Origin: Oscarella lobularis
Lineage: Eukaryota; Porifera; Homoscleromorpha; Homosclerophorida; Oscarellidae
DNA: 64,000 nt
Direction: 5' to 3'
NCBI RefSeq assembly: GCF_947507565.1
Contig: NC_089177.1
Coordinates: 2,416,648 to 2,480,647 of the forward strand
In this document: positions 26,201-37,800 of the stretch, piece after piece
Position numbering within the stretch: position 1 is the stretch's first letter
Layout: each line of letters opens with the position of its first letter
Program-made: the position numbers and the translations under genes
Notes under the pieces: model-generated
Database searches by the model: none
The model's input: only the letters and a program-made list of their open reading frames with translations
What the model was told of the DNA's origin: nothing

Positions 26201-29200
26201 AAAAGGAGACAAACGCAGTCAAGAACAATTTTCACTCGCTTCCTAGTTGCCTTTATTCCAAAATCATCCGTCGCTTATGACCTACGTTCGACCTGCAGTG
26301 GAAAGAGCCGTGCAAGATCTCATTCATCCCGTAGTAGAACGATCCGTCAAGATAGCGGCGACTACAGCGGAACACATAATCAAAAAGGTGGAGAAGGAGA
26401 AAAGAATTGCACAATTTGCAATATGTCCTATTATTGCTCTTTGTGTCAGGATTTTGCTCTGGACCCCGAAGAGGGTCGCATGAGAATCGCCGCCCATCAC
26501 ATGGTCCGTCATTTGACTGCTGGAATGGCCATGATCACGTGCCGAGAACCGCTCTACATGAACATCAGCAATAATTTGAAGCAGAGTTTCGCGTCAATGC
26601 TAAGGGTGAGCGGCTAAGAGTAGTGCGTAGTGGCCAGAAGATATCGCGCATCTTTGCATAGAATATGGGGTTGGTGGATCAGCAAAAATCGTTGATTGAA
26701 AAAGCGGCCGAAACCGTTGCCATGGAGAACACGGAACTCGCCAGCGCCTTCATACAGAAAACGGCAATGGAAAAGGCTGTGCCGGAAATGGACAAAAGAT
26801 TATCGGAGGTGAGACATTGGCTTGGCGAACCGCTTCTAAATTTAGTCAAAGTCACGTTTTAGGAATTCGAGTTGAGAAAGATGGCTCGGACCGAGGGAAG
26901 ACGCTACTGCAATCATCACGTGTTGACGTACCAAGCGGAACGAATGCCCGAACCGCTTAGACACAAAGTGAGAAAAACCAGATCAGATCAGAACAATTGG
27001 TGAATATTTCCTAAGGTGGGTGGCGTGACGAGCCAGCAGGCCCGCGTCTACGAAGAATTCGCGAATTGCGTGCCCGGATTTCTACCTCCGAAGCAGCCGC
27101 CGACGAAAATCACGCAGGCGAGATAGACATCGAACATTTCTTCTTCCCTTCTCTAAAGTTTATTCGCGTCGCTAGGGTTACCCTGCCGAAGAGGTCGTTC
27201 ACATTCTCGAAAAGTGTTCGCAGGATCTCCAGCAGAACTTGAAAGCGGTCGCCTCCTCGTCGTCGAGTCATCACGTCGTCGCAATGAACATGCTTAACGA
27301 AACGCTTCAACAGGCTCTGCTGATGAGAGGCGATGCTGCTTCCGCGCTTTTACTCCTGCAAAGAGTATACGTTTCATACTGCATCTTTGAAGTAGATGTG
27401 ATTTATATATTGCGGCTTTAGGCTATGGATGGTCTGCTGGAAGGTCTCGCTCAGCCGCCGCAAGATCCCGACCTCTTTGTGCGTTTTCGAAATTCGCAGC
27501 TGTTGGTATTAAAAGGGCTTCAAAGTCCTCGCGCTTACGGGCCTCTGTGGGCGAGCAAACATTGCACAAGGTGATTACGCGCATCTCCACTGGCACTGTC
27601 GTAAGTCACTTGTCTTTTCTTCACCAGAATTTTACTAAATTCGCGCGAGGAAATAAAATTCAACGTGGAGGCAGTCGATCTGCTGATTCGATCGCAGTTG
27701 ATATACGTTCGCGAATTCGACTTGCACATGGCTCAGGTGAGCAGTACGTCGCCGTACGTGCGCGTGTGGGGCAAGCGTTCGTCCGTCTAGGCAATGGAAA
27801 ACGGGCTCAATTTTGCTGCTGTCAATTTCTGCTTGCGACTGGCGCGTCTCTATTTCGTCGAGGAGAAGCAGGATTGTCCTCTTTCGCAGGCAAGGGGAAG
27901 GGGCATCTCCCCAAGGGGAGGAAACGCCAAAATAATGAGCCTTTTTCTTTTTTTCCCAGGCTGACATGTCTCACATGCTCGAAACTCTCGCTCGACTAGC
28001 GGCGAATGCAAGACATCCGCCCGAAGGGTGAGTGAGCACGGCAGTGTCTTCGTTATCTCATCTGGCGTCACTTTTAGATTGACGTCACTTTTGGAGGCCG
28101 TTCAAATGAACCGAGAACAGCTCGAAATGTCGGCGTATGGAGCGGCGCAGAACCGTCTTCTATCGGCAACGATCACCGCGACTCCGCCCGACTTCGACGA
28201 TCCCCCGGGCTTGCACGAAAAGGTGAGAAAGATGACTTGCCTGCGCCAAGGAAACGTTGCTTATTTTTTCACTAGGTGGAGTACTTGCTAACAGAATGGG
28301 TCCGACTCTACCATCAACCAACGAGAGACAGCGAAAAACTTTATGCAGCGTACTTGGGAAAAGTAAGTGGTGGCGTGCAACTATTTAGAATTATAACTCG
28401 AGTTTCTTTTTCTCAGCTTCATCAGCACGGCATGCTAAGGTCGGACGATCTCATATCACGATTCTTCCGCATCAGCACGGAAATGTGCGTGGAGCTTTGC
28501 TACAGAAATCTCAATTTCTCAGAACACCAGCTTCACGTGAGGGAGAGAGTAGGGCGCCGACAAACTTCTAGCGTTTTTTTGCAGAATCCCGCCTTGGCTC
28601 GAGCCAAGTGCTACCACACAATGGACGCCTACGTCAAACTGATCGTCGTTCTGGTGAAGCATTCGGGCGACGCCTCGACTACCGTTACGAAAATCAATCT
28701 TCTGAATAAAGTAATTTGTGACGCGGTAGGAGTACTTGGAACAGCATTGTTTTTTAGGTGCTTTCGACCGTCGCTCACGTGCTCGTTCAAGATCATGACG
28801 TCAGAAAGACGGAATTTCAACAATTGCCGTATCATCGTCTTTTGACAATGCTGCTACAAGAGCTAAACGTTCCTGACCCCATCTTCGACGCTATCAATTT
28901 TCTCGTCTTGCAGTCGTTCAGGTGAAAAAGTTGCGTTTCACTTGTGTGACCTAGTCTACTCTCGTTTTCTTTAGCAACACGTTTCATAATCTGCGACCAG
29001 CGCGTGCTCCTGGCTTCGCCTACGCTTGGCTAGAACTCGTAGCTCATCGTATAATGATTGGAAAATTGCTGGGAGCGTCACCCCAGCAAAAAGTACATTA
29101 ATCTACGACTAACTCTTTTGAATATGACAGTATTTTCCTTGCAGGGATGGTCGTCGTTTCAGCAGCTACTGTTGGATCTGTTTCGTTTTCTCGCTCCCTT

Positions 29201-30487
29201 CCTGCGAAATGCCGAACTGGCGAAATCAACTCAGTTGTTATACAAAGTAAAAGAGACGCGTCGTTTCGTCTTTTTGAGTTTAACGTTTGATTAACTTTAG
29301 GGCACTTTGCGTGTGCTTCTCGTTCTGCTGCACGACTTTCCCGAATTTCTATGCGACTATCACTTCAGCTTTTGCGACGTCATACCGCCCAATTGCGTTC
29401 AGATGCGCAACCTCATTCTCAGCGCGTTTCCGCGCAACATGCGCCTTCCGGATCCTTTCACGCCCAATTTGAAAGTAAAACGAAGTACGCATCAAAGGAA
29501 ATTGCGATATAAATTCCTTAGGTCGACATGCTACCTGAAATCACTCACGCTCCTCGAATACTCACGAACGTTTCGCAGTCAATTCAACCGGCAAATTTCA
29601 AGAAGGTAACTAGAAGCTCTTTGTGTCGTTTAGCCAGACGTTATCTACTTCATGTACGTGTAGGACCTTGATTCGTATATTCAAACGAGGGCTCCTGTCA
29701 CGTTTCTATCTCAACTCCGAAAACACCTTCAGGTGGGCAGTAAAATTGCAGAATCGTTTTGAAATCGAGAGGGTGGGCTATAGACGTCAATTGAGCCGGG
29801 CACGCGCTACAATGTATCGTTGATGAATGCCCTCGTTTTGTACGTGGGCATGCAGGCGATCACGTATATTCACAGCCGAAGTGGAACTCCTTCGCTATCG
29901 ACGATTACTCACTCGTCCCACATGGATATATTTCAGAATTTGGCTGTCGATCTCGATACCGAAGGTGAGCGAGTGTTCTGCATTCGTATCAGACTTCTCT
30001 GAACTGGATGTTCTGACGTACAGGTCGTTACTTGTTTCTCAATGCCATCGCCAATCAGCTGAGATTTCCGAACAGTCACACGCATTATTTCAGTTGCGTG
30101 CTGCTGTATTTGTTCGCCGAAGCCAACTCTGAAGCTATTCAAGAGCAAATCACGCGGTTCGTTTCGCACTGGAGACATAGTTTGTTTAGATCGAGTTCTT
30201 CCTTTATAGAGTTCTTCTGGAAAGGCTGATTGTGAATAGGCCACATCCCTGGGGCCTTCTCATCACCTTCATTGAATTAATACGAAATCCTATATACAAG
30301 TTTTGGGGTCATAGTTTCGTTCACTGTGCGCCGGAAATTGAAAAGTACGCTGATACAGCAACGAAAGTTACTCACGTGTATAATATTAACATGATATTTT
30401 AGACTGTTTGAGAGTGTAGCTCGCAGCTGCATGCAGCAGAAACAAGGACCAGGCCTTCCAAGGGACGAGGCTCAAGAAGTTGCGTAA
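20282..30487 (+). CDS. CNOT1: CCR4-NOT complex scaffold subunit 1
   Basis: The gene has dozens of short exons with conserved CNOT1 sequence throughout. The start at 20282 ([18 protein letters not shown]) parallels the vertebrate N-terminus. The HEAT-like N-terminal region runs to about 23350, then a low-complexity linker (23470-23800). The MIF4G/CAF1-binding region is 23850-24490 ([23 protein letters not shown]). The CNOT9-binding DUF3819 region is about 25960-26860 ([19 protein letters not shown]). The Not1 C-terminal domain is 28800-30487 ([34 protein letters not shown]). The stop is TAA at 30485-30487. The protein is the scaffold of the cytoplasmic deadenylase, binding CNOT7/8, CNOT9 and CNOT2/3. 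The intron at 20547-20603 seems to be GC-AG. The start lies 284 bases after the TAF4 stop. Length appears near the usual 2,300-2,400 residues; I did not count every exon. Confidence 0.96.
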
Positions 30488-31032
30488 GTACGACTAACAT
30501 CATGGTATTGTTTGTATCAGTGTGCGTTGTCAACTAATCTCAGTAAATTATATCGTAATCGCTTTCTTCCTAGTAGATACCGTCGGTTGCGGTCGGTTGC
30601 GTAGAAGCTTGCTCTGAGACTTACAGTACTTACGGTAGTATCTCACCAACGCAGCGCTTCTGCTGGGTAAGCCTAATTACTCAGCCTAAGGAAACCAGAT
30701 TGTTTATTGTTTATTTTGATATTCGTAACGGGCGGGAAATGTGGCGCGCGCGCGGCGGTATAAGCGCGCGATCCGGGTAGAGAGAGGTAGAGAGGGCATT
30801 GGGGCACTAGCCTGCGCGCGCGCGAGATAGGTGCTTTTTCCCTCCCGACCCTCCCTGCGATTTGGGGGCGCGTATAACGTACTAGTAGTTCTCCGCTGGC
30901 TTGCCAGCGTGACGTGCCATTGGGGGTGTCAGATCGGCGATGACGTACACAGACCCCCCAAGCAGCAGTGGCCGCAGCAGTGTGACTTTTTGATTGGTTG
31001 AGGCATGCGCAAGTTCATTCCGGAGATACACA
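30488..31032. other. intergenic region, CNOT1 3' flank and upstream of PEBP-like gene
   Basis: No gene is visible. The region has alternating purine-pyrimidine GCGCGC tracts at about 30743-30775 and 30815-30826, a direct repeat of GTCGGTTGC near 30585, and a GGTAGAGAG duplication near 30775. These sit where the PEBP-like promoter would be. Confidence 0.4.
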
Positions 31033-32009
31033 ATGCACACCTGCAAGCTCGTTCTCGTCGTTGCTCTTTGCGTAGGCCTCTCATTTGAAGACGAAAACGA
31101 AGATGGCCAGTGCCGGATGGAATCCTTTTCAACAGCGGCCGACTTCGACCAATGTCTGGAGATAATAGTGGGCAACATCGCCGCCGAGAACTTCGCCTTC
31201 GTTCCCAAAGCCGCTTTCAATGCGTCAGCCGAAGCGCTCATCTCTCTCACCTTCACCTCCTCCCCGCTCGACGTGACCGCGTGCAGCTGCACGATTTCGT
31301 ACGAGGGTGCTTCCGTGAAAACGGTTCCCAATCCGCGCCTCAACGAAGACGCTTCGGCGGTCGACCTTCGCGGTGCGCCTTCGGTGAAGTTTCTGTACGG
31401 CGCGGGGAATGCCAGTCCAGCGACCGGAAAGTATGCGCTTCTGATGCTCGGCGTGCCGGCGAGTTTGTCGTCACCTGGTCTTCATTGGCTGGTGAGATAC
31501 CGGAAGAGCGACTATTTTTAGTCGGGGGAGTGCTTTCTTTATATTTATATAGATGATCAACTTCGACGGCAATTCTCTGTCGACCGGAACCGCCGCCCAG
31601 AGTTATAGGCCACCGTCTCCTTTCAAGACTACGTATCCATACGTCTTTCTTCTGTACCGACAGCAGTCGACCATCATGAATTTCACAGCTGGTGAGTATA
31701 CAGGAGACGACTGCTCTCACTGCCAGTTCGATGTCAACGCTTTCGTGACGCGAAATAATCTCACTCTGATCGGTGTAAATTGGCAGAACGTGGTCTATGA
31801 CAATTCCGTTGCCGGTCGTCGGGTCAGCCAAGGTAAGCCAGTGACTTGCCCTGGGGATCTGAAGACGAAGTGTAGCGCAGCAGAACGAGGTACAGTAGTA
31901 CAATACTTACGTCTGCAAGAAAACAAAAACACTGTATGAATTTCTAGTCAATGTCGTCTGGCAGTTGATTGCCGTTTTCATGGCGTGTGCCTTTTCTTTC
32001 TTTGTCTGA
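31033..32009 (+). CDS. secreted or membrane-tethered PEBP-family protein
   Basis: Three exons are read: 31033-31491, 31553-31889 and 31948-32009. The N-terminus MHTCKLVLVVALCVGL is a signal peptide. The body carries phosphatidylethanolamine-binding protein landmarks: LHWLMINFDG (the family L-H-W-L strand), then a P-x-P...YPYVFLLYRQQ segment and FDVNAF..RNNLTLIGVNW. A Cys pair follows (CPGDLKTKC). The last exon encodes about 20 hydrophobic residues (VNVVWQLIAVFMACAFSFFV) and the stop. This could be a membrane anchor or a signal for GPI attachment. The usual D-P-D-A-P and G-x-H-R ligand motifs are not obvious, so ligand binding is uncertain. The exon 2 end was chosen because reading on keeps the Cys pair and phase 1. 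Confidence 0.7.
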
Positions 32010-33099
32010 AAAACTCGTGGGAACGTTGACACTGATCTTTACCTGTGCGTTTTCTTTTGTTCATCCCTCTACTATTTTCTTCTTCTTTTACAGTTTGCGT
32101 GTTTTTTGTTGCTGCTGTTATTGTCCGTCATTTTTGGAGTACACTGTATCACCTGGTATCACAATGTGCCTATATCCGGGGGCGTCGTTCGCGACGCCAC
32201 GCCACTCGCGCCACGTCGGGCGCGTCTCTCGCTCTTCTTCTACTGGCTATAGGATCCTGGTAAGCTTTATTATACTCTCGCATAAGCACGAGGATGCTTT
32301 CCAGCGCGATCGCGTAGCGAGGGTCCCCCTAAAGCCGGCTCGCGAATTTCTTCTCTTCCTCATCGCTCCCCAAGCAATCCCGAGGTCTCAGTTCGTGCCT
32401 ACGCACGCCAGTCCGACGCGCGAACGCAATCGAACACCAGTGGGGTCCCCAAATAGAGTTGCCGGGTCATGTTCTTTCAGCGCGATCGCGCAGCAAGGAG
32501 AGCTCCCCAATAGTGACATCGTCGGCGAGGCTTTCTAACTTTTAATCAGTGCACAGTGCCTTGTCGCGTGACCCTTTGGTTTGTAAAAGCGCCTCTCATT
32601 TTTTAGCTTCTCTGAAGGAGGTGAAGTGAAGGAAGCGGAAAAGAAGAGACTTGAAGAAGATACTTTTTTTGCATATTTTGCATGTTTTAAGTAGTTGCAT
32701 GTGTTTTGCTCTCGATCTCCAGGATACGGAGACGAGAGCAGGCTCTTGATCTCCACGATAAGGAGACAAGAGCAGGTCAGTTTAGCTTAGGGGCATGCGC
32801 GTCTTGCATGAGAGCGCGCCAGCCCCAAGCTAAACTAAAGCGCGCGACGTAAAACGACGTACACAGACGTACACGTCATTCTACGTCGCGTGCAGTTTGC
32901 GCATGAAAAGTAGGAGAAGTTATGGCCAAATTTTTATTAAAAATATCCCGGATGTACGAAAAATTAAAAAAAGTTCTCTCGTCTCCCCTTCCTCTTCTTC
33001 TTCCTCCTCCTCCTCCTCCTCCTTCTTCCGTTGTCCCTGCGCCGCCGCTCCTGCGCTGCCGCTTGACCTCCTGGCCAAGCGGTAGGACTGAGACTGCAG
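32010..33099. other. non-coding region with short palindromes and low-complexity tracts
   Basis: I see no convincing gene. Pyrimidine-rich sequence at 32040-32110 produces hydrophobic spurious frames. A motif containing the palindrome CGCGATCGCG occurs twice, near 32305 and 32481, each followed by a similar AGC(A/G)AGG...CCCC tail. A (CCT/CTT)n tract lies at 32980-33030. An inverted repeat lies at 32779-32836. Confidence 0.45.
32779..32836. repeat. imperfect inverted repeat (hairpin)
   Basis: The arm AGTTTAGCTTAGGGGC at 32779-32794 pairs with GCCCCAAGCTAAACT at 32822-32836, with one extra base. The loop of about 27 nt is GC-rich and contains GCATGC and GCGCGC. It could be a small foldback element or a structured RNA; nothing shows transcription. 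Confidence 0.6.
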
Positions 33100-33290
33100 T
33101 CCCCACAGTGGACTTTACCCAAGTCCACAGGAGGAAGGCACATTAACCTCCAGCCTCCAAGGAGGAAGACTTTCTCCCAAGTCCCCAGGGGGACAGCGGA
33201 TTAACCTCCGGCTGCCAAGGAGGGAGGCGCATATTAACCTCCAGCCCACAAGGAGGGAGACTTTATCCCAAGTCCCCAGGGGATGTCTTC
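33100..33290. repeat. short tandem units built on ATTAACCTCC and CCCAAGTCC
   Basis: Three to four related units of about 50-70 bases share ATTAACCTCC(A/G)GC, CAAGGAGG and CCCAAGTCC(C/A)CAGG. CCTCC and GGAGG alternate, so units can pair with themselves. No coding sense is seen. Confidence 0.6.
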
Positions 33291-33599
33291 GTCTACGTCT
33301 TCTTCTTTCTGCATCTGAATCGTCGGATTGGTCGATGCAATTGCGTTGGGGAGAGGAGAGAACTTAATCAAAACAAAGTGAATTGAGTTTTAATCAAATT
33401 TATTGTCTTCTTTACCTGGCATGGCTGAAGGAACTGTGGAGGAGGAGGAGGGCATTGATCCATATGTCAATATCAACATCTACAAAAAATGCCAATATTG
33501 GCCAAAATTGATGGTGTGAGGTCAATTTGGTACCGCACGATCAAACAGGCAACGGATTTCCATCGTTCTATAAAGAAATGTTGAAAATCGGAGAGGTGA

Positions 33600-34230
33600 C
33601 CCAAACTGACCAAAAACCGTGTGCTATAGTTCAGGGATGCTAAAAATCCGCATCTCGCCGATTTCCAAATAAACGCGCTAGATCTATTGTACTGCACTAG
33701 TTTAACATTGGCGCGGAGTCGAACAGTTGATGCAGGTCAAATTTCACCCAAAAAGACACGTTTCCGGTACTCATTAATATTAGCCACGCCTCTCAAAAAG
33801 TAAAGAAAATTGGCACGAAAGACAATTTTGAGACTGCGGAGTTGACTAGGCACAAAAGCCCTATCGCTTAACGGGAAACGTTCGGAGTTCCGAGAGATGC
33901 GGTTTTTGAACAAAAACCGTGTGCTATAGTTCAGGGATGCCAAAAAACCTGGCCTCACCGATTTTTTAAATAAACGTGCTAGACCTACTGCATTTTGCTG
34001 GTTTGACACTACTACAAGGTCGAACGTTCGGTGCAGGTCAAATTTTGCCCAAAAATTAATACTAACCACGCCCCATCAATAATTCTCGCTAAAAATTGGC
34101 ATGGTAGGCAAATCCACAAAGTTTAAAACCCTATCGTTTAACGCAGAAAATTCGGAATTCTAAGAGATCAGGTTCTGACTAAAACCATGGGCTATAGTTC
34201 ACGGTTGTAGAAAAATGGTACGAACGCAAA
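33600..34230. repeat. diverged tandem duplication with ~300-base spacing
   Basis: The stretch CAAAAACCGTGTGCTATAGT (continuing TCAGGGATGC) occurs at 33611 and again at 33911, exactly 300 bases apart. A third weaker copy (AAAACCATGGGCTATAGTTC) is at 34181. Neighbouring blocks such as CCTATCG(C/T)TTAACG, AAATAAACG(C/T)GCTAGA and GGTGCAGGTCAAATTT also recur. Whether the unit is a degraded element or a simple segmental duplication cannot be told from sequence alone. Confidence 0.7.
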
Positions 34231-34841
34231 TATCTTATCTGACCGTCTCAAACTATCGATAGATAGGTAATATTCTAAACATTCTGCATCGGCGGACTTG
34301 CTCTAGCTAACAAATCTGAGGCGAAAATAGCGTTCGACATTCGGGGGCGGAGTACAAAGAGCCGTTCGACGCTTTTTCGGTCACGAAAAATCGTTTATCG
34401 GCATAGAGACAACTAACGGGACGCCAACGGGACTAACAGGGCTAGAAAATGCTTTACAAGCGCGCTTTCGAACGACGTTGCGAAAAATACGCGCAAAACG
34501 CCCCTTTTCCGCGACTTTGTGACGGCGAAAAGGATCGAGAACGTTTTTTCGTTGCATCTAAAATGGTAGGGAGTGTCGTACCTGAGCCGCTTCGTTGATT
34601 TTCCAGTCTTTTCCAGGACTTTCACGAGTCCACGTGCAATTCTATAGCGCGCTACGCGACGTCATTTTGGGTCGATGCCGTCAGTTGGTGACGTCAGGTG
34701 CCTTCAAGCGTGCAGATTTGTAAGCACACATCACTGCATGTACATTGAAATTAGATCACTTTTTTTGACTTGTGACAGTCTTTGCTGTCGGCTGCATGAC
34801 CCGAGCTCGTGTGTCAAAATGCATGCAGCCACAATACAATG
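34231..34841. other. non-coding region before the satellite
   Basis: No gene is supported. The region lies between the diverged 300-base duplication and the first 41-bp units. It has no clear repeats apart from a doubled GCATGCAG(C)C near 34790-34830. Confidence 0.4.
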
Positions 34842-37800
34842 CATTTATTATTTAGGCTCTAAGAATCAAAGATTAGGCCCTCAATTTATTATTCAGGCTC
34901 TAAGAATCAAAGATTAGGCCCTCAATTTATTATTAAGGCACTAAGAATCAAAGATTAGGCCTTCAATTTATTATTTATGCCCTAAGAATCAAAGATTAGG
35001 CCCTCAATTTATTATTTAGGCTCAAAGAATCAAAGATTAGGCTCTCAATTTATTATTTAGGCTCTAAGAATCAAAGATTAGGCCATCAATTTATTATTTA
35101 GGCTCTAAGAATCAAAGAATAGGCTCTCAATTTATTATTTAGGCTCTAAGAATCAAAGATTAGGCCCTCAATTTATTATTTATGCCCTAAGAATCAAAGA
35201 TTAGGCCCTTAATTTATTATTTAGGCCCTAAGAATCAAAGATTAGGCCTTCAATTTATTATTTAGGCTCTAAGAATCAAAGATCAGGCCCTCAATTGATT
35301 ATTTAGGCTCTAAGAATAAAAGATTAGGCCCTCAATTTATTATTTAGGCTCTAAGAATCAAAGATTAGGCCCTCCATCTATTATTAAGGCACTAAGAATC
35401 AAAGATTAGGCCCTCAATTTATTATTAAGGCACTAAGAATCAAAGATAAGGCCTTCAATTTATTATTTATGCCCTAAGAATCAAAGATTAGGCCTTCAAT
35501 TTATTATTTAGGCTCTAAGAATCAAAAATTAGGCCCTTAATTTATTATTTACGCCCTAAGAATCAAAGATTAGGCCCTCCATTTATTATTTAGGCTCTAA
35601 GAATCAAAGATTAGGCCCTCAATTTATTATTTAGGCTCTAAGAATCAAAGAATAGACACTCAATTTATTATTAAGGCCCTAAGAATCAAGGATTAGGCTC
35701 TCAATTTATTTTTTGGGCTCTAAGAATCAAAGATTAGGCCCTCAAGTTATTATTTAGGCTCTAAGAATCAAAGATTAGGCTCTCAATTAATTATTTAGGC
35801 CCTAAGAGTCAAAGATTAGGTGCTCAATTTATTTTTTGGGCTCTAAGAATCAAAGATTAGGCCCTCAATTTATTATTTAGGCTCTAAGAATCAAAGATTA
35901 GGCCCTCAATTTATTATTTAGGCTCTAAGAATGAAGATTAGGCCCTCAATTTATTATTTACGCTCTAAGAATCAAAGATTAGGCCCTCAATTTATTATTT
36001 AGGCCCTAAGAATCAAAGATTAGGCCCTCAATTTATTATTTAGGCCCTTAGAATCAAAGATTAGGCCCTAAATTTATTATTTAGGCTCTAAGAATCAAAG
36101 ATTAGGCCCTCAATTTATTATTGGGGCCCTAAGAATCAAAGATTAGGCCCTCAATTTATTATTTAGGCTCTAAGAATCAAAGATTAGGCCCTCAATTTAT
36201 TTTTTGGGCTCTAAAATCAAAGATTAGGCCCTCAATTTATTATTGAGGCGCTAAGAATCAAAGATTAGGCCCTCAATTTATTATTTAGGCTCTAAGAATC
36301 AAAGATTAGGCCCTCAATTTATTATTTACGCTCTAAGAATCAAAGATTAGGCCCTCAATTTATTATTTACGCTCTGAGAATCAAAGATTAGGCCCTCAAT
36401 TTATTATTTAGGCCCTAAGAATCAAGGATTAGGCTCTCAATTTATTTTTTGGGCTCTAAGAATCAAAAATTAGGCCCTCAAGTTATTATTTAGGCTCTAA
36501 GAATCAAAGATTAGGCCCTCAATTTATTATTTAGGCCCTAAGAGTCAAAGATTAGGCGCTCAATTTATTTTTTGGGCTCTAAGAATCAAAGATTAGGCCC
36601 TCAATTTATTATTTAGGCTCTAAGAATCAAAGATTAGGCCCTCAATTTATTATTTAGGCTCTAAAAATGAAGATTAAGCCCTCAATTTATTATTTACGCT
36701 CTAAGAATCAAAGATTAGGCCCTCAATTTATTATTTTGGCCCTAAGAATCAAAGATTAGGCCCTTAATTTATTATTTAGGCCCTAAGAATCAAAGATTAG
36801 GTCCTAAACTTATTATTTAGGTTCTAAGAATCTAAGATTAGGCCCTCAATTTATTATTGGGGCCCTAAGAATCAAAGATTAGGCCCTCAATTTATTATTT
36901 AGGCTCTAAGAATCAAAGATTAGGCCCTCAATTTATTATTTAGGCTCTAAGAATCAAAGATTAGGCCCTCAATTTATTATTTACGCTCTAAGAATCAAAG
37001 ATTAGGCCCTCAATTTATTATTTACGCTCTGAGAATCAAAGATTAGGCCCTCAATTTATTATTTAGGCTCTAAGAATCAAAGATTAGGCCCTCAATTTAT
37101 TATTTAGGCGCTAAGAATCAAAGATTAGGCCCTCAATTTATTATTTAGGCTCTAAGAATCAAAGATTAGGCCCTCAATTTATTATTTAGGCCCTAAGAAT
37201 CAAAGACTAGGCCCTATAATTTATTATTTAGGCTCTAAGAATCAAAGATTAGGCCCTCAATTTATTATTTAGGCTCTAAGAATCAAAGATTAGGCCCTCA
37301 ATTTATTATTAAGGCACTAAGAATCAAAGATTAGGCCTGTCATGAAAAAAGTGGTCCCGCCAGAAAAGTGGTCCCGGGCCACTTTTTATGGCCGAAAAAG
37401 TGGTCCGGGACCACTATTTATGCCAGAGAAAGTGGTCCCGGACCACTTTTTCTGGCATAAAAAGTGGTCCCGGACCACTTTTTATGCCAGAAAAGTGGTC
37501 CGGGGGGCAAAAAAGTGGTCCGGGGGCAAAAAAGTGATCTTACTCATATTTTTGATATTTTGTCGACGTCAGTTTATTTTACCTTATTGAGACGTTTGTA
37601 TCAGCACCCCCCTATTAATTATTTGGAGCATGCACAAGACTCTCTGCTACGTATTTGGAGGTCCGGACCACTTTTCTTTGCTCAAAGAAAAGTGGTCCTA
37701 CCTTCTCCGCATGGAAGCCTTGCGTAAAAGAAGATCGTACACGCGTTGCGAAGGGGAGTGGATGCGCACGAGCAGTGCACTCGCGTACTTTGTCGTCGAT

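Noticed and set aside
31340-31903. 187-codon minus-strand frame over the PEBP-like gene
   Set aside because: It is antisense to exons that carry the PEBP signature and a signal peptide.
31969-32538. 189-codon frame after the PEBP-like gene
   Set aside because: The beginning overlaps the PEBP last exon in another frame and the rest is low-complexity Arg/Ser/Pro without any family features.
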